Made by a program: the position numbers and the translations under genes
Source of the DNA: Cryptomeria japonica
Taxonomy: Eukaryota; Streptophyta; Pinopsida; Cupressales; Cupressaceae
Assembly (NCBI RefSeq): GCF_030272615.1
Contig: NC_081415.1
Location: 106,095,796 to 106,159,795 of the forward strand
Length of the DNA stretch: 64,000 nt
Direction of reading: 5' to 3'
Shown: piece by piece, positions 11,583-23,010 of the stretch
Position numbering within the stretch: position 1 is the stretch's first letter
Layout of the letters: every line of letters starts with the position of its first letter
The notes under the pieces: generated by a model
What the model saw: the letters and a program-made list of their open reading frames with translations, nothing else
Database searches by the model: none
Told to the model about the DNA's origin: nothing

Positions 11583-13624
11583 AATAATGATAAACCTGAT
11601 GTTATGGTCAAGGTGTATGATGGTTTCTCTTGCCCCACTATTGGCTCTATTACTCTCCCCGTGGAAGTTGGTACTAAGTGCTTGGATGTGACTTTTGCTA
11701 TCACTCCTAAATTAGATCAATTTCATGTGAAGTTGGAACATCCTTGGCTCTCTTCCATGAAAGAGATCACTTCTATCATTCATAAATATTTAGAATTTCC
11801 TCATAATGGAACTATCATAATGATTAATCATAACATGTACCAACTCACGAAAAGCATGGTAATTTCACCCTTGATTACTTTTAGCCTAGACAACTTGAGC
11901 CTCTCAAGCCTCAAAATGATGCCCTTTTTCTATCTTATCAAAAGTGGAAAAGGGTAAAAGCACAAAACTGTGCCACATTTTAGACCAACTTATCAATACA
12001 CGTGAATTTAAGTAGTTCTAAATTAAAATTAATTTTAGTCAAACATATGGTCTATAGAGATTCATTATAGCTATCTTATATATGGGCCACAACTTTCCAA
12101 TTGGAATTGTCTACTAAATGTATATTTTATACCACTTTGGGTCTAATTACCAAAAACCAAAATTGAAAAAATCAATGTTTCAACAACTTCTTCTCTTATA
12201 AATAATTTTTTTTTTTTGAAATGTAAAACTACCCCTTTATAGATCTATAAGTGGATTTTTCGAAATATATATCTTTTAAAATTTTAATTTTTTTAAATAT
12301 TTTATATTTTATTTTTATTGAAAGTAGGTCATCAACTCTAAAATATAAGGTTGATTATCTTGTAAAGGAAAAAAACTAAAATTTATTTAAAATTTTTGAA
12401 AAAAAAAGCACTAGATAAAAGAGTCTATGTCAAGATGATATAATTATTTTTTAATTTGGATAAATAATTAATAGAAATGGTGATGCCAAATGGAAAGAGT
12501 TATATTGAAAAATATATATACATAAAAAATCATTAAAAATATATTTTTGCACTAAATTTTCACGTTATCAATATACACAAAAAAATAAAGAAAAAAGGTA
12601 AAAATTACTATTTAAAGTGTGACGCATCATGTAACTTCAATTTTAACATTGTATCAACAACTAAATTATAGTGTTTATTTTACAAGAAAGTATATTCAAA
12701 TAATTTTTTAATTTTTTTTTAAAATTACAAACATAAAATACACAACAAAATATATTTTATTAGTTACATCATTTCAAAATTCAAAACCTATATTTCACTT
12801 TCTATTGATTCAATTTAAAAAGTTGAATTGGAATTGGTAATTTCCTTTATAGAAGTGTGACACAACTTTATGCTTTTACCTCAAAATGAGATGATCTTAT
12901 GTTTAATTAAGCCTAGATATCCTAGAGACCTATTCTTCCTCCTCATGATAGACCTAGTCTCCTCCCCACACCTTCTATCTTGCCCATATATGTCGCAGTC
13001 TCGCCTCCTACATCCTACAAAGGAAAGCGCTTAGCTTCTACTATTTCTCAACCTAGACCTTCTCTCATCCCTCCTCCTTTAAAGAAAAAAATGAATCCTA
13101 TTTCCATTGACCCTCAACCTTTACAACCTTTAGCTAAAACTAGAAGGAATTATTGTGTGCAACAACACCAATGAAGATATCATTCTAAGGCTCGTGAACT
13201 TTCTTCCCAAACCATTTCCTCCCTGAAGACACCAAATGTTGAATTGGTTCCATTTGTCCAGCCTTCACCTAACCCTAGGGAGGTAGTTTAACCTAAATCA
13301 ACAATATTAAATATGCTTATGAAAAATGATGGTTTATGGTCTTTTCACATTAGAGATCCTATTTTTGTTAATCTAGATGATGAAATGGTTGATGATGTTG
13401 TTCATGCTAACAATATTGATTCTAATGATTCTAATGATATGTAAGATCTTGTTGATGTTAATCATGATCTAACTTCATATTTTTAAAAAGCATTAACCCT
13501 AGCTCCTAGTTTGGAACTTGCAGTAGCTCCATCTATCGTGTTTTAAGTAGCTCCTCTTGCATCTTCTTCATATTTCCCAAAAAATGTTCAATAGGATTCA
13601 GAGGCAGATGATTTTCTTGATTAA
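11583..13624 (+). pseudogene. GagPR-F protease/C-terminal region, decayed
   Basis: The first part (11583-11952) matches the protease of GagPR-D: GSITLPVEV, QFHVKLEHPWLSSMK and FPHNGTIIMINHNMY correspond to GSITLPIEV, QFHVKLGYPWLSSMK and FPHNGEVVTVNHSLF. After the inserted element, 12884-13624 matches the C-terminal region (DPIFVNLDDEMVDD against DPIFINLDDDIDEN) and ends in DDFLD followed by TAA at 13622-13624. GagPR-D ends VDDVLD and TAG at the same place. The catalytic Asp lies upstream of the truncation and is absent. Several stops and frame changes. Family role: retropepsin plus unknown acidic tail. Confidence 0.78.
11953..12880. mobile_element. AT-rich DNA element with terminal inverted repeats (MITE-like)
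   Basis: The left end GGTAAAAGCACAAAACTG and the right end (reverse complement GGTAAAAGCATAAAGTTG) match over about 25 bp with four mismatches. The 928-bp segment is very AT-rich and has no ORF. It interrupts the protease region exactly where GagPR-D reads on without a break: flanks ...AAGTGGAAAAG and AAAATGAGATGATC correspond to one continuous stretch in D. That alignment gives the insertion an empty-site comparison inside this window. The target duplication is not clear, so the superfamily (hAT, Mutator or other) is left open. No transposase; it would depend on one in trans. Confidence 0.72.
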
Positions 13625-14494
13625 CTTCATCTGTGTCATAGATCGTCTCTCCCTTGTTTTTAATGTGCTTCCCCTATGATGTGTTTTTTTGCTATGTTAA
13701 GTTCTCTTTAGATGATCCTTGTCACTCTATTGATGTAAGGTAATAAAGAGGATGAATCTATTGTGACACTCTTCTATTTGTATCTCAATTATTCTATTTG
13801 TTGTCCCTTATGTTGTCTAATTGGGGATGATGCAAAGCATTGAGATCCCTTTTGGTCTCTTCTATATTGACTCGAAAGACACGTGCTCTCTTCTTCCATT
13901 GTACTTTTAGTTTCACTACCTTTGGGGGATGAGGTAAATTAAATATAAATATTCATGATAGACATTATTTATCATAAGTGCAAATTGATCCCAGAGTTAG
14001 TGGATCCCTTATGTTCTTTTATGTTTTATGACCATTATCCTTTGATTTGTCCTCTTTGGGGGCATCTCATTGTGGTAATGTTCTTGTCTTTTGGATGCAT
14101 GCTACCTTAAAGCAATTGTTCCTGATAAGGTGTATGAAATAAATTTAACATGGAGGCATACACTTCACTCAATGTTACACTTTATGCACACACCATGACA
14201 TGTTTCGATAGTCAAGTTACTTGGCAAACTAAGCCTTTTTCTTTATAATTTGGTATTTTTCTTTTTCATGACTCATAGTAAGAAAACCTAACTAGGCTAG
14301 TAATCATGTGCTCTCTCTCTATCCTCTTTATTATGATGTCATTTTTTTTGATATTGGAGTAGTAAGATCGTAAAGTCCCTGGGGGCTTAGTGTGTCTTTT
14401 CTCTTTGATATTTTGATGAAATTTATCAATGCATACCTTTGTAGTTTACTGTGAGTATGATTAATCTCATACTCCTGCTAAAGTGGGGGATAAA
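13625..14494 (+). other. GagPR-F non-coding tail and polypurine tract
   Basis: No ORF. The stretch around 13800-13900 (GATGCAAAGCATTGAGATC and neighbours) matches the tail of GagPR-D on the minus strand near 46090-46200, showing that a 0.75-0.9-kb tail without pol is a family trait. The tract AAAGTGGGGGATAAA at 14480-14494 abuts the LTR start. Confidence 0.75.
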
Positions 14495-14690
14495 TGTAGC
14501 ATCCTAAAATATTGTACCCATCTACTATTTTTTCCTCACTTAGGTTTTACTTTGGCATTTCATCCTTTAAGGCCTGATTGTAATACTGATTCTGCTCACA
14601 CCACCCATCTACCTCACATTTTCACCAATTTTCCAGCTTGACCTCTAGTTTGGAGTTCTAATTTTCACTCACTCAAAAATCTATCAAGCC
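14495..14690 (+). repeat. Truncated 3' LTR of GagPR-F
   Basis: Begins TGTAGCATCCTAAAAT after the polypurine tract. GagPR-D LTRs also begin TGTAGC. Only about 200 bp remain before copia-like coding sequence starts on the other strand; the right border is approximate. Confidence 0.65.
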
Positions 14691-17092
14691 AAACAAGGTC
14701 TAGGAGGAGATGAAGGATAAGCTTCCTCAACTACAAGTTACTCCTGTGGAGGTGTGACCCTATGAGTTAGACTTGAGGGAGAATCATCATATGAGTCACT
14801 ATCATCACTATCCATAATGGAGGAAGGAGTAGGAGGATGGGAGGCTAAGATAGGAGAGATTTCCTCAAAGTGAACACTCCTCTCAATGAATACCTTATGT
14901 GTCTATGGATCCATAAGTTTATATGCCTTAACACTCTCAGTATATCCAACAAATATGAAAGGCCTACTTTGAGCTTCCAATGTCTTGAGTTTCTACAAAG
15001 GAATGTGAGCCCATGCAAGACACCTAAAGAACCCAAAATATCTCACAATCAATTTTCTAGCACACCAAGCCTCAAAAGGAGTGATATACTCTTCATATCC
15101 TTATGGGGAACTCAATTTTGGATGTGTGTGGCACAACCTATATCTTCTACCCAAAATGCTGGGCCAAGAGAACAAGCATGAATCATGCAACTAGTCATCT
15201 CCTTAAGGGTTCTATTCTTCCTTTGTGCACACCATTCTACTATGGAGTGTAGGCAACTAAGTGTAGAAGATCAATTCCCTCAAGAGTACAAAATTCTTCA
15301 AGTCTATTGTTCACATATTCCCTTCCATTTTTTGTGCAAAGTATCTTGACTAACTTCCCTGATTGCTTCTTAACATGAGCTTTGAAGGCTATAAATCTAT
15401 CAAACACTTCACTCTTGTAAACAAGAAAGTAGACCCAAGTGAAGCAGGAGTATTCATCAATGAAGGTGAGGACATAATTGGCCTTGATAAATGAAGGCAT
15501 TGGAAATGAGCTTGTTACATTCTTATAAACCAATTGAAGAACTTCCAAAGCTCTCCAAGATTTCCCCTTATCAAACTTCTCTTTAGGATGCTTGACCATG
15601 GAACAATATGAACATTCACCCTCTAAAAAACTAATTTTAGGTATACTTGTGACCATGTCCTTAGTGCTTAGCTACTGAAGATAGTGGTAGTTGAGGTGTC
15701 CAAACTACCCATGCCATAGCTTACTTTTTTAATTTGAATGAGTGAGCAAGGCCATAGAAGGAGATTGAGGCACAAAGTGGGAGAATGGATAAAGTTTTGA
15801 TTTGTGATTAGCTTGTCCCACTACCACCAAGGCATCAATCTCAAACTATTTTAACACAACTAAATCAGGTGTAAACTCAACTTTCTTTTGATTTCCATAG
15901 TGGGTGATTTGGTAGATAGAGAGAAGGTTAGTATTCAAGTTAGGAACATAGAGAACATTATCCAAAGTTCCATCATCCATGGAAATCAAACCCTTCCCTT
16001 CAAATTCCACTTGTGTATCATGACCAATGAAAATGTGAGAAAATGTGAGGTACCTTAGATTGATCCAATGAGGAAAATTTCTCCTTTGTAGAACCCATGT
16101 GATGTGAGGCACCTGAGTCAAGTGTCTATTTCCATGAAGAACTTGTTTTAGCAATAAATTATTTCCCTTTTCCCTTTGACTATCAAGAAGTGGAAGGAGA
16201 TTAATCCTTCTTCTTATAGGCATATGACAAATTGATGTTGTTCTTCTTAATTATGTTTGTCAACTCATCAATATTCTTTGAGTTCCAATGATGCTAATCA
16301 TGACTAAATTTCTTTCAATATGAAGAAGTTGTCCTCTCCTTCTTAGGTGTATTTTCCTTCTTAGAAAAGGATAAAAATTTGCCTTATTGTGGACAGGATA
16401 ATTGCACTCTATCTTATTGTGGCTTTGTCTTAGATTTATTTTGGTTCTTGCCTAAATTTATTGATTCCCTTGATTACCACCAAAGCTTTGGATTTTGAAG
16501 ACTTGAGAATCCCCATTTTGATAAACTTGGCTTGATCAAGTATAAACATCTTTGTGAATGCATCAAGTTATGGTGGAGTGAATGAGGCACCTAAAGTCAA
16601 CCTAGTAAAAAAGGTTGCATACTCTGATGGAAGCTTGTCTAATAAATCATAAACCAATTGAGCATCCTTCTTGTCAATGCCACAATTCTTAGGTTTTTCT
16701 CTTAGCTTAGTTGCTTTCATGACATAATCTTGGATTTTATCAAAATCTTATGGATCCAACATTGTTAGTTCATTGTCAAGCTTGTAGCCCCTAATCTCAT
16801 CCACTTGACCATACAATTTGCAACATATATCTCAAGCCTTTTTAATTGTAATACATTTATCAATGTGAAAAATAAGGTCATTTGATACATTCTTTCTCAA
16901 AGTTCCAAGAGCCATAGAATTTTTAGTGAACCATTCCAATTGATCATTAGGATCAACTTTAGGATCTTTTGGTGCTATAATTTTTCCATTTATGTAATGA
17001 ATGAGTCCTTTTCACATTAACTTACTACATGCTTTAATTTTCTATGACGCATAATAATGTAGAGTTAGAAATGGAAATTTAGGAGAACCCAT
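14690..17092 (-). pseudogene. Copia-G gag-protease-integrase, truncated and decayed
   Basis: Read on the minus strand from an ATG at 17092 (MGSPKFPFLT). Gag of the UBN2 type runs to about 16400 (LDNELTMLDP, KNCGIDKKDAQLVYDLLDKLPSEY). A protease region lies near 16223-15846 (DDGTLDNVLYVPNLNTNLLS). The pre-integrase motif LWHGQFGHLNYHYL is near 15700 and the integrase core at 15656-15240. The integrase C-terminal region reaches about 14700 (IFVGYTESVKAYKL, ERSVHFEE). RT and RNase H are absent. The three integrase acidic positions appear substituted (YKNV, TKNGREYV, AQRKN), though many other changes surround them. Several stops. No 5' LTR or primer site could be recognised upstream. Confidence 0.82.
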
Positions 17093-18284
17093 AGCAAAAA
17101 AGTAAAAGAGCACAAGATATATAGAGGCACAATCATGCAAGAAACCCCCCCAAAGTCACTTAATCAAAGAACCCCCCCAAAATGATGATTTGAAACTTTA
17201 TACTTAGTGCATGTACAATGGGCCACTTGCAAACAAGGGAAAAGTGGGCTTCTGATTTCAAGATTACAAATGCCACAAATAGCATGTAGAAGACAAACTA
17301 ATAATACACAATATCTAAGATGAGATCCAAGCAAAATACAAGTACCAAATAGGCCAAAAATGACCAAGTTCTAAAAGTGCAATTTGTACTCAAAATGGTT
17401 AAAAAATGATAGCACCACATGAAATTAGACAAAAAATTAAGCACTTAAAAAAAATGACCCCTGAAAAGGAGGTCATATGAGCTTCAAGAAAGCCTGAGAA
17501 GTCCACTACAAAGAGCATGAAAAATTATCCCAAATAAAAAAAAATTACACTGAAAAAGGCCTCAAAATGACCAAGTTATGAGCCTTCAAAGTTGGAATCC
17601 AAAATAAGAAATCTCAATGGAGAGGGGTTTGTTTTTTTCAAAAAAAGTTGACATAGTGCTAATATCAGAAAACCACTATGTTAAATTTGATGGCCATATG
17701 GTCATCACACCAAAATCTACACTGCCTACATGGTAGTCCATATTTTATGGACTGTTGATGTGGCAATATGAAAAATGTTGACTATGCACTGACGTGTCAT
17801 ATGAACTTGTTAATAGTGCATTGACGTGGCCATATGGATGTGCTGATGTGGTCATACGGATGTTGAATAGGCTATACAAATGCTATTGAGCTAATGATGT
17901 GGTACTATGTACTATTGATGTGGTGTTGACTCAGTGACTAACATGGTAGTCTGTACTGCTGATGTGGCCGAATCAAGGATTGTCATGTGGCATCTTGGGT
18001 GGCAGTGATTGTGCATGACCCGACGAATCAGCTAGCCCCACGTGGCACTATTGTGGAAGAAAATGCCACATGGTAGAGTTGTTGACACTGAGGGGTGGTG
18101 GTGCCAAGTAGTATGGTGCCCAATGGGGAGTGGTGGCAGCTATCAGTCAGGGAGAAAGAGGACATAGAGGCGATGGTGTTGCAAGGCAAAGCAACATTTG
18201 AGCAATGAGGAAAGACCTGGTGGAGTAGAGGATAACAACCAGGTGGAGCACAAACTACTGGCAGGGCTTGAGCGGTGGATGGTC
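17093..18284. other. Unassigned stretch between Copia-G and Gypsy-A
   Basis: No coding capacity that I trust. Copia-G gag starts at its left edge on the minus strand, so part may be that element's leader or LTR, but I see no primer-binding site. Within 17750-17970 the octamer TGATGTGG or close variants recurs six or more times, often followed by CCATA or TCATA. The right edge is where Gypsy-A LTR similarity stops. Confidence 0.4.
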
Positions 18285-19030
18285 TAAACACTTGTGCAAG
18301 GGTTAATAGGATAACCAGGGTTAAAGCCATGAATGCTTGATGAGACCCTTGGGTTAGATGAGGGTTAAGTTAGAGAGAAATTATCTAACCATGCAAGAAG
18401 GTCGAGGTAACCATTAATGGTTAGGAAGACTTTGGGGACAAATTTGTAAGAGTCCTTCCAAATTTGGGGGAACTCAACAAGTTAGCTTGTTGAAGAAATA
18501 AAGCCTTTAATGCATTTAGAAGACTTTCTTCCAATTTTGATAAGTGACCTCCTCAAACCTAGGGAAATGGTAGAATAAGAGGGATTAAGGCTAATTGATT
18601 AAGATTAGATGGGTTCTAGAAGAATGTTTAGGAAGCAAGTGGGAGATGTAGGAAAATGCAAGTGGAGGGAGGAAAAGGATTTTAATTAAAATAAAATTGA
18701 TTTATATCAATTAAAATAGATGCAACTTGCATAAATACAAGTGGGGGATTTTAATAAATAAATTAGATTTATTTATTTGCAAGAATCAATTTAATTAAAT
18801 GTAAATTTTATTAAAATGGGAGAAAGGGGAATTAATTAAATAAAGTGATTTATTTAATTAAAGGCTAGAAAAGGTTTAGGTGAATTTAATTAAATAAATT
18901 GAGTAATTCATTTAATCAAATAGACGAATGTGAAGAAATTAATTAAATAGAATTTAATTAATAGGAGGAATGGGGTTAAAATAAATATTAAATATTCATC
19001 TAGGAAAGTGGTTAGATTTATACATCTACA
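18285..19030 (-). repeat. Truncated 3' LTR of Gypsy-A
   Basis: 746 bp that align without net gaps to 42214-42959, about 97% identical by hand count. On the minus strand it starts TGTAGATGTATAAATC right after the polypurine tract. It contains U3 only; the TATA-containing half present in the right LTR is missing beyond 18285. AT-rich hairpins of the TTAATTAAATAAA type occupy about 18770-18960. Confidence 0.85.
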
Positions 19031-19046
19031 TTTTGCCCCTCTTTGA
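19031..19046 (-). other. Polypurine tract of Gypsy-A
   Basis: On the minus strand TCAAAGAGGGGCAAAA directly precedes the LTR start TGTAGA. Its position and composition are typical of the gypsy plus-strand primer, and it fixes the orientation of the element. Confidence 0.85.
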
Positions 19047-19839
19047 AGTGACGTGTGTGCACATGTTGATTCAAAGAAAATTTTCTGGATATGCTACCAA
19101 AGTTTGATCGATATGATGCCCCAGATGTAGATTTGATGAACGATATTGATGATACCCCTTGGAATATGAATCGAGGATTTAGTGAAAAATTGTCAAGTTG
19201 ATGAGAATTTTTGAATTAATTGCAATATGAGAATATTGACTGCGTTGAATGCACATGATTGATTCATCTCCCAAAAATGATGTTGATAAGGTTAAAAATG
19301 AAAAAGTAGAAGTAAAATACATGCCCCACTTATTAACCTTTTTTATTCTACCCTATAGAAGGGTAAAAAGTGACTTTGAAAAATCATTTGCATACTACTC
19401 TTTGTGATTGTGACATTTGGAGCTCTGACGACAATGCTGATTCCATACTCCTCACACCAATTTGAGCATGTCAGGTGACACCGAAGACCCGCCACATATG
19501 GCCCACTAGTAAGTGGCCAAAATCAATCTTTGTTTTTTATTAATTTTATTTATTTTGGTCATGTTTTTCAATTATGGGTCGGATTTTACCGGTTTAGCAC
19601 ATCGGGTTCAAAGTTGGAAAATGTTTTGTGAAAAATGTGTTGTGAGTCAAATAGATTAGATGGGTCCATTGATTTCTTTGATATGGTTCATGATCCAATG
19701 CGAGTCCTTTGTTTGTGATGATGTCAAATTTAGATATGTTGTTGGTATTACAATATGAGTCGGTGTTTAATATGGATCTTGTTTCAATATGAATTGCTTT
19801 TCGATATGAATTGCTGAGTCAATGTAAGTCTTGATTTCG
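19047..19839. other. Gypsy-A spacer between polypurine tract and PMD gene
   Basis: About 800 bp with no recognisable ORF or motif. It lies upstream of the antisense PMD gene on the plus strand and could hold its promoter. I see no convincing TATA box. Confidence 0.4.
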
Positions 19840-20330
19840 ATTATGGATGATTTGATTATGCTTCAATATGGGTCCTTGAATTTGATTTAGATATGAGTCC
19901 TTGATTTGTGATATGGGTCCTTGAATTTGATTTTGATATGAGTCCTTGATTTTGATTTTGATATGGATCCTGATGTTCAATTTTGATATGGAGCCGATTT
20001 TTGATATGGGTCCTGATGTTCAATTTCGATATGGAGCTGATTTTCAGTATGAGTGTTTGATTTTCGATATGGGCCCTTGATTTGTGATATGGGTCCTTGA
20101 TTTTTGATATGAGTCTGATTTGAGATATGGGTCTTTGATTTGCGATATGGGTCCTTGATTTTCGATATGACTCTGATTTGTGATATGGGTCTTTGATTTT
20201 TCATTATGGGTCTGATTCTCGATATGAGTCTTAACTTTTATATGGGTCGGATTCTCGATATGAGTTTGATTTTAGATATGGGTCTGATTCTCGATATGAG
20301 TTTGATTTTTTATATCAATTTGATATGATG
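19840..20330. repeat. Minisatellite upstream of the PMD gene
   Basis: About 20 or more degenerate copies of an 18-22-bp unit close to GATATGGGTCCTTGATTT, with some units shortened to GATATGAGTCTGATT. The minus strand stays open for about 75 codons only because the unit lacks stops, so I do not call a gene there. Confidence 0.85.
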
Positions 20331-20463
20331 CACCGATTGATGTGATTATGTTTCCAATGTGCTTTTGAAATGCTTCGTTATTTCGAGTTGATTTGATTTT
20401 TATTGTTGATAGATTTGATGGAATTGAGAAATAATGATGGATATTTGTTGATTTGTAGGAAGA

Positions 20464-22444
20464 GCTTGGCATTCTCCAGTCTCGAGAGCGATTTCTGAGG
20501 CCATGGATGCTTATCCCACATTTATCATAGGATGACAAAGACGTTATTGAGAGATGTGGGTTATCATCTTTATTAGACATGCCTCGGTATATCATTAACC
20601 GGGGGTTACTGACAACTTTGGCTGAAAGGTGGCACAGTGATACAAACACCTTTCACTTGGCAACTAGTGAGATGATAGTCACACCCAAGGACTGTTATCA
20701 GATTCTATAGATTCCTGTGGTTGGGGCTTTGTTACCTTATGAACAGACTAAGGAGGGTGGCACAAAGGCTCTCTGCCGCATCTTTTAGGATGATGAGATT
20801 AGTGGCTATGAGATCCCGTGGCAAGAGTTCTTAGATTTAGGTTACGCTCCACAGCCATCAGTATTAATAGGTTTCATTGGTGGGTTCTTGTGTCCCCACT
20901 ATAGGTCGAAGGGACTATCCATTGGATGAGTATTGGTGTTGAAGGACATGGTGACACAGGGACATAGGTTTGCATGGGGGTCATGTATGTTAGCCCATCT
21001 ATATAGAGAGCTTCACTAGGTTGTATATCTAGGATGTAATAGTTTATCAACCGAGGTGACATTGTTACAGGTGTGGGCTTGGGAGAATATACTAGTGTCG
21101 AGACTGCTTGCAGACAGGGATAGGCCAATTGGTCAAGCATATGTTAATGGATATATAGGTGTAGTTGTCCAGTGGAAGCTGGGCGAACTAAAGTATTGGC
21201 AGAGGGCATTGGTTGATATTGATACGGTCATCTAGAGACAATATATGGATTGTGAGGTGTGGACAAAGCACAAACTAGAGATGTCTTATGTGTATATGTT
21301 GAGGTATTTGATTGGGTGAACGCCCTTTATTATTGAGCGATTCTTGCACAGCCACGTTCATTGACAGTATGGTAGATAGAAGGGGATGCCACAGGGAGCC
21401 TATTTATATGCTCATTGGTGATAGGATGTGCCTGCATGGGGATCGACACTAGATAGCGATGCAGCTGTAGAGGAGTATATGTCATTGGCGAGACAGATCT
21501 ATGATTGTGGGGCTAGGGTTGTGGATGCTGGGATGATGGAGGAGTTCTCCACCTACTTTGTGGTACACAGTGGCATGCATATTTGATTCAGTAGAGTTAT
21601 TGCTAGCTTTTGATGATGATGAGGAGGAGTAGCCACATAGGTCACAGGGAGCCAAACAGAGAGAGGAGGATGAGATAGAGGAGGTAGGAGAGGGAGGAGG
21701 TGGAGGTAGAGAAGTTGGATGGGTAGAGTAGGAGGAGAAGATAGAGGTGGAGATAGAGTTGGTGATAGAGGTGGAGATAGAGTTGGAGATAGAGGTAGAG
21801 AAAGTGGAGGAGGAGGAGGTCTTGTTCCTGGTGCTGGCGGGGGTGGTAGGGTAGGTGCGGTGTTAGCTATGGTGGGAGGGATAAAGGATGATAGGTTACC
21901 TACTCAGAGGAAGATATATGATGTTCTACCTCCACCGGCACCTCAGACAGGGACAGGTGTGGGTGGCACCATGACATAGGTACCCTTTCAGATTAGGGTG
22001 CCCACCCATCGATAGGATTCTTAGATCAGAGCACTACAGATCTCATTGTAGCAGCTGGAGGTAGAGGTGTTAGTGCAACAATGATATATTACACAGGTTA
22101 TTCTTGAGTGAGATACAGAGATTGGGCATCGAGGTTGGGAAGAGGCCATTGCTGATAGGTTAGAGAGAGCCACAACTAGTGCCCTAGTTTGGGACACACT
22201 GAGAGAGATACAATACTCAGCAAAGGAGGTTGAGTATTATAGGTGTTTATACAAGGAGGTGGTCTCTCGAGATCATAGAGCTCCTAGCTATGCTGCAGTG
22301 GCATCCAGACAATTTGGCTGTAGTCATACCAGGATAGAGAGCAAAGGTGTTATGGGGCCTACCCAACATGATCCACCTAGTGGAGATCCAGGAGTTGGGA
22401 CATCTATTGTCAAACCATCTGCCTCAGGAGATAGTCATACCTGA
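20464..22444 (+). pseudogene. Plant mobile domain (PMD) protein gene, antisense inside Gypsy-A
   Basis: Aminotransferase-like plant mobile domain (the MAIN/MAIL family fold). The diagnostic stretch GLLTTLAERWHSDTNTFHL is at 20603-20659, followed by EMIVTPKDCYQIL and IPVVGALLPY. Then come GFIGGFLCPHY near 20865-20900, a helical part (VWAWENILVSRLLADRDRP), YWQRALVDIDTVI and a C-terminal part to 21584. After that lie an acidic run (DDDEEE), a Gly-Arg-Asp repeat (GGDRVGDR units, 21719-21830) and a helical tail ending at 22444. Most of it reads in one frame with about a dozen stops, mainly TAG where Gln or Trp is expected, plus a local frame change near 21590-21719. It lies antisense to Gypsy-A between pol and the 3' LTR. 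The 5' start is uncertain; an AG just before 20464 may be a splice acceptor. Known PMD proteins in Arabidopsis act in gene expression and transposon silencing; the role here is unknown. Confidence 0.85.
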
Positions 22445-22689
22445 GAGACTTGTCTCTGTTGTATTTTGACAGACATGATATCCCTTGTATATTTTGACCA
22501 TTTTTTAGATATATATATGGCACTGAGTTCTTTGATCCACATGTGATGTGCTTACTGGTGATGATTGATTTATGATGCATTATGTTTTGATATGATGATT
22601 CTATGAGGATGATTAGATGCTTAAATAATAATGATGTTCTTAATTTTTTAATTTTGATCATGATGTGAATGCATAATTCATGATGGAAT

Positions 22690-23010
22690 GGGTGATAATG
22701 TGATGATGTATTCCTATGATTACGTTGATATGAGATATATTGTTATTTGAATGTTATGATTTGTGAGATGTATCTTGAAAATGAGATATATGATAATGAT
22801 AATGATATGAGATGTATCTTGAAAATGAGATGTATGATAATGATAGTGATGTGAGATGTATCTTGAAAATGAGAACCATGATAATGATAATGATAATGAT
22901 GTGAGATGTATCTTGAAAATGATATGCATGATAAAAATGAGATGTATGATAATTATAATGATGTGATATGTATGCAAGATTAAGAATATATGAAAGCTAA
23001 ATGCAAGTTT
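22690..23010. repeat. Minisatellite 3' of the PMD gene
   Basis: About five copies of a 45-60-bp unit built from GATGTGAGATGTATCTTGAAAATGA and GATAATGATAAT, degenerating rightwards into ATGCAACTAAATG repeats. No coding meaning. Confidence 0.85.

Larger units (their letters stand above)
11583..14690 (+). mobile_element. GagPR-F: truncated non-autonomous gypsy element
   Basis: Relic related to GagPR-D (44337-52176). It keeps the end of the protease, the Pro-rich C-terminal part, the shared non-coding tail, the polypurine tract (14480-14494) and the first 200 bp of the 3' LTR (from 14495, TGTAGCATCC). Its 5' part is missing. It is split by the inverted-repeat element at 11953-12880, and its LTR is cut by Copia-G near 14690. 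No RT or integrase lies between protease and LTR, as in GagPR-D. Confidence 0.8.

Noticed and set aside
18028-18330. 100-codon minus-strand ORF with a signal-peptide-like start
   Set aside because: It crosses the Gypsy-A LTR boundary at 18285, and its hydrophobic start is LTR sequence; no homology recognised.
19840-20330. CRISPR-like regular repeats
   Set aside because: Units are contiguous and degenerate with no unique spacers; this is a minisatellite in a plant genome.
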